The notes under the pieces: generated by a model | Databases searched by the model: none | What the model saw: only the letters and a program-made list of their open reading frames with translations | What the model was told of the DNA's origin: nothing | Program-made: the position numbers and the translations under genes | NCBI GenBank assembly: GCA_951812725.1 | Contig: OX638330.1 | Location: 2,542,001-2,606,000, forward strand | Direction: 5' to 3' | Length of the DNA stretch: 64,000 nucleotides | Source of the DNA: an uncultured Caldilineaceae bacterium | GTDB taxonomy: Bacteria > Chloroflexota > Anaerolineae > Caldilineales > Caldilineaceae | Shown: positions 63,361 through 64,000 of the stretch, piece by piece | Layout: each line of letters begins with the position of its first letter | Position numbering within the stretch: the stretch's first letter is position 1

Positions 63361-64000
63361 TTAGAGTGAATAGGGATCGACCGCGTCGCGCAGTCCGTCG
63401 CCGACGAAGTTGAAGGTGAGGACGGCGGCAATGACGAAGAAAGCAGGGATCAGTAGCCAGGGCTGTTGAAGAAGGACGCTTACCAATTGGGCCTGCTTCA
63501 GGAGGGCGCCCCAACTGGTCTGAGGCGGCTGGATGCCTAATCCCAGGAAACTGAGGGCGGTTTCGGCCAGAATCATGCCGGGAATTGCCAGGGTGGAGAC
63601 GACGATAATGTGGCTGAAGGCATTGGGCAGCAAGTGGCGAAAGATGATACGGGCGTCGGAGGCGCCGGCGGCCCTGGCTGCCAGCGAGTACTCCATCTCG
63701 CGGAATGACAACACTTTTGCTCGCACCTGGCGGGCAAGGCCGGTCCACTGGATCAGGGATAGGATTACTGATATGGCAAAGAATCGCTGCAAAGGGGACC
63801 AGGTTGGAGGCATGGCCGCGGCCAGAGCAGCCCACAAAGGAATCGCGGGGAAGGACATCAGGAACTCGATGACGCGTTGGATCATGGTATCGATCATACC
63901 GCCGTAGAAGCCCGATATCGTGCCCAGTGAAGCACCGAAAATGATTGTCAGGATCACGCCGACCAGACCGATTGTCAGGGAGATCCGGGCGCCCATAAAG
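63361..64000 (-). CDS. ABC transporter permease, DppC/OppC type (5' end outside window)
   Basis: At least 212 residues; the frame is open to the window edge and the first visible residues (FMGARISLTIGL) correspond to the middle of the family, about 90 residues in. The docking loop EYSLAARAAGASDAR...HLLPNAF and the C-terminal TFNFVGDGLRDAVDPY are standard. It is not a duplicate of 46035-46934: the two share family motifs only. It heads the visible part of the dehydrogenase operon. Confidence 0.93.
   Translation of the reverse strand, partial: FMGARISLTIGLVGVILTIIFGASLGTISGFYGGMIDTMIQRVIEFLMSFPAIPLWAALAAAMPPTWSPLQRFFAISVILSLIQWTGLARQVRAKVLSFREMEYSLAARAAGASDARIIFRHLLPNAFSHIIVVSTLAIPGMILAETALSFLGLGIQPPQTSWGALLKQAQLVSVLLQQPWLLIPAFFVIAAVLTFNFVGDGLRDAVDPYSL

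Overview
Likely organism (inference): a high-GC, free-living or host-associated member of Chloroflexota, perhaps Caldilinea-like. The pointers are solute-binding lipoproteins with Tat-type RRxFLK/R signals followed by an AAC lipobox, Thr/Pro-rich (TPTPT) linkers between surface domains, many phytanoyl-CoA dioxygenases and Gfo/Idh enzymes, and dispersed non-coding repeats. No rRNA, tRNA, CRISPR array or intact transposase was seen, so the placement rests on protein style only.

Layout. 1-4.4 kb: a LysM/L,D-transpeptidase and a wax ester synthase/DGAT-type acyltransferase, set between copies of two repeat families (R1, about 240-270 bp; R2, about 130-165 bp with a 60-bp two-hairpin core). 4.5-13.8 kb: a minus-strand operon driven by a good sigma-70-like promoter, with PhyH dioxygenase, sugar-binding lipoprotein, small Ig-like membrane protein, MalF and MalG permeases, a GH43/GH32-like beta-propeller and two more PhyH dioxygenases. 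13.9-16.1 kb: DUF1961-like and DUF1349-like sandwich proteins and an S51 peptidase. 16.5-19.9 kb: a second sugar ABC importer (binding protein, MalF, MalG) with its own promoter. 20.2-23.6 kb: gcvP under a tandem glycine riboswitch with an intrinsic terminator. 23.7-31.3 kb: housekeeping and solitary genes (rsmD, coiled-coil membrane protein, pncC, DUF6504-like, Gfo/Idh/MocA, Uma2, zinc alcohol dehydrogenase).

31.2-36.6 kb is an accessory region: a decayed tyrosine recombinase, a large secreted FN3-repeat metallopeptidase with very recent internal duplications, and a frameshifted second metallopeptidase. It is followed by a single-chain hybrid histidine kinase/response regulator with a DNA-binding C-terminus (36.9-39.3 kb), bracketed by inverted-repeat elements.

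40.5-64 kb looks like a locus for complex, probably sulfated glycans. A plus-strand operon holds a glycosidase-like TIM-barrel protein, DppB permease, DapA-family lyase/aldolase, family-5 binding protein, DppC permease and a second glycosidase-like protein. Two near-duplicate sulfatases lie convergent to it; they arose by a 2.18-kb tandem duplication that also left a fragment of the glycosidase-like gene. Then comes a minus-strand array of five lipoprotein genes carrying six (discoidin-like + PQQ glucose/sorbosone dehydrogenase) units, headed by a DppC permease that runs off the window.

How it may work together (inference): surface sulfatases and glycosidase-like proteins trim glycan, quinoprotein dehydrogenases oxidise the released sugars outside the membrane, and Opp/Dpp-type and Mal-type permeases import the products for cytoplasmic lyases and oxidoreductases. 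No ABC ATPase is encoded here. All three binding-protein genes are followed within 14-27 nt by a 12-16 bp hairpin lacking a U-tract, which suggests a shared mRNA-level way to set binding protein above permease.
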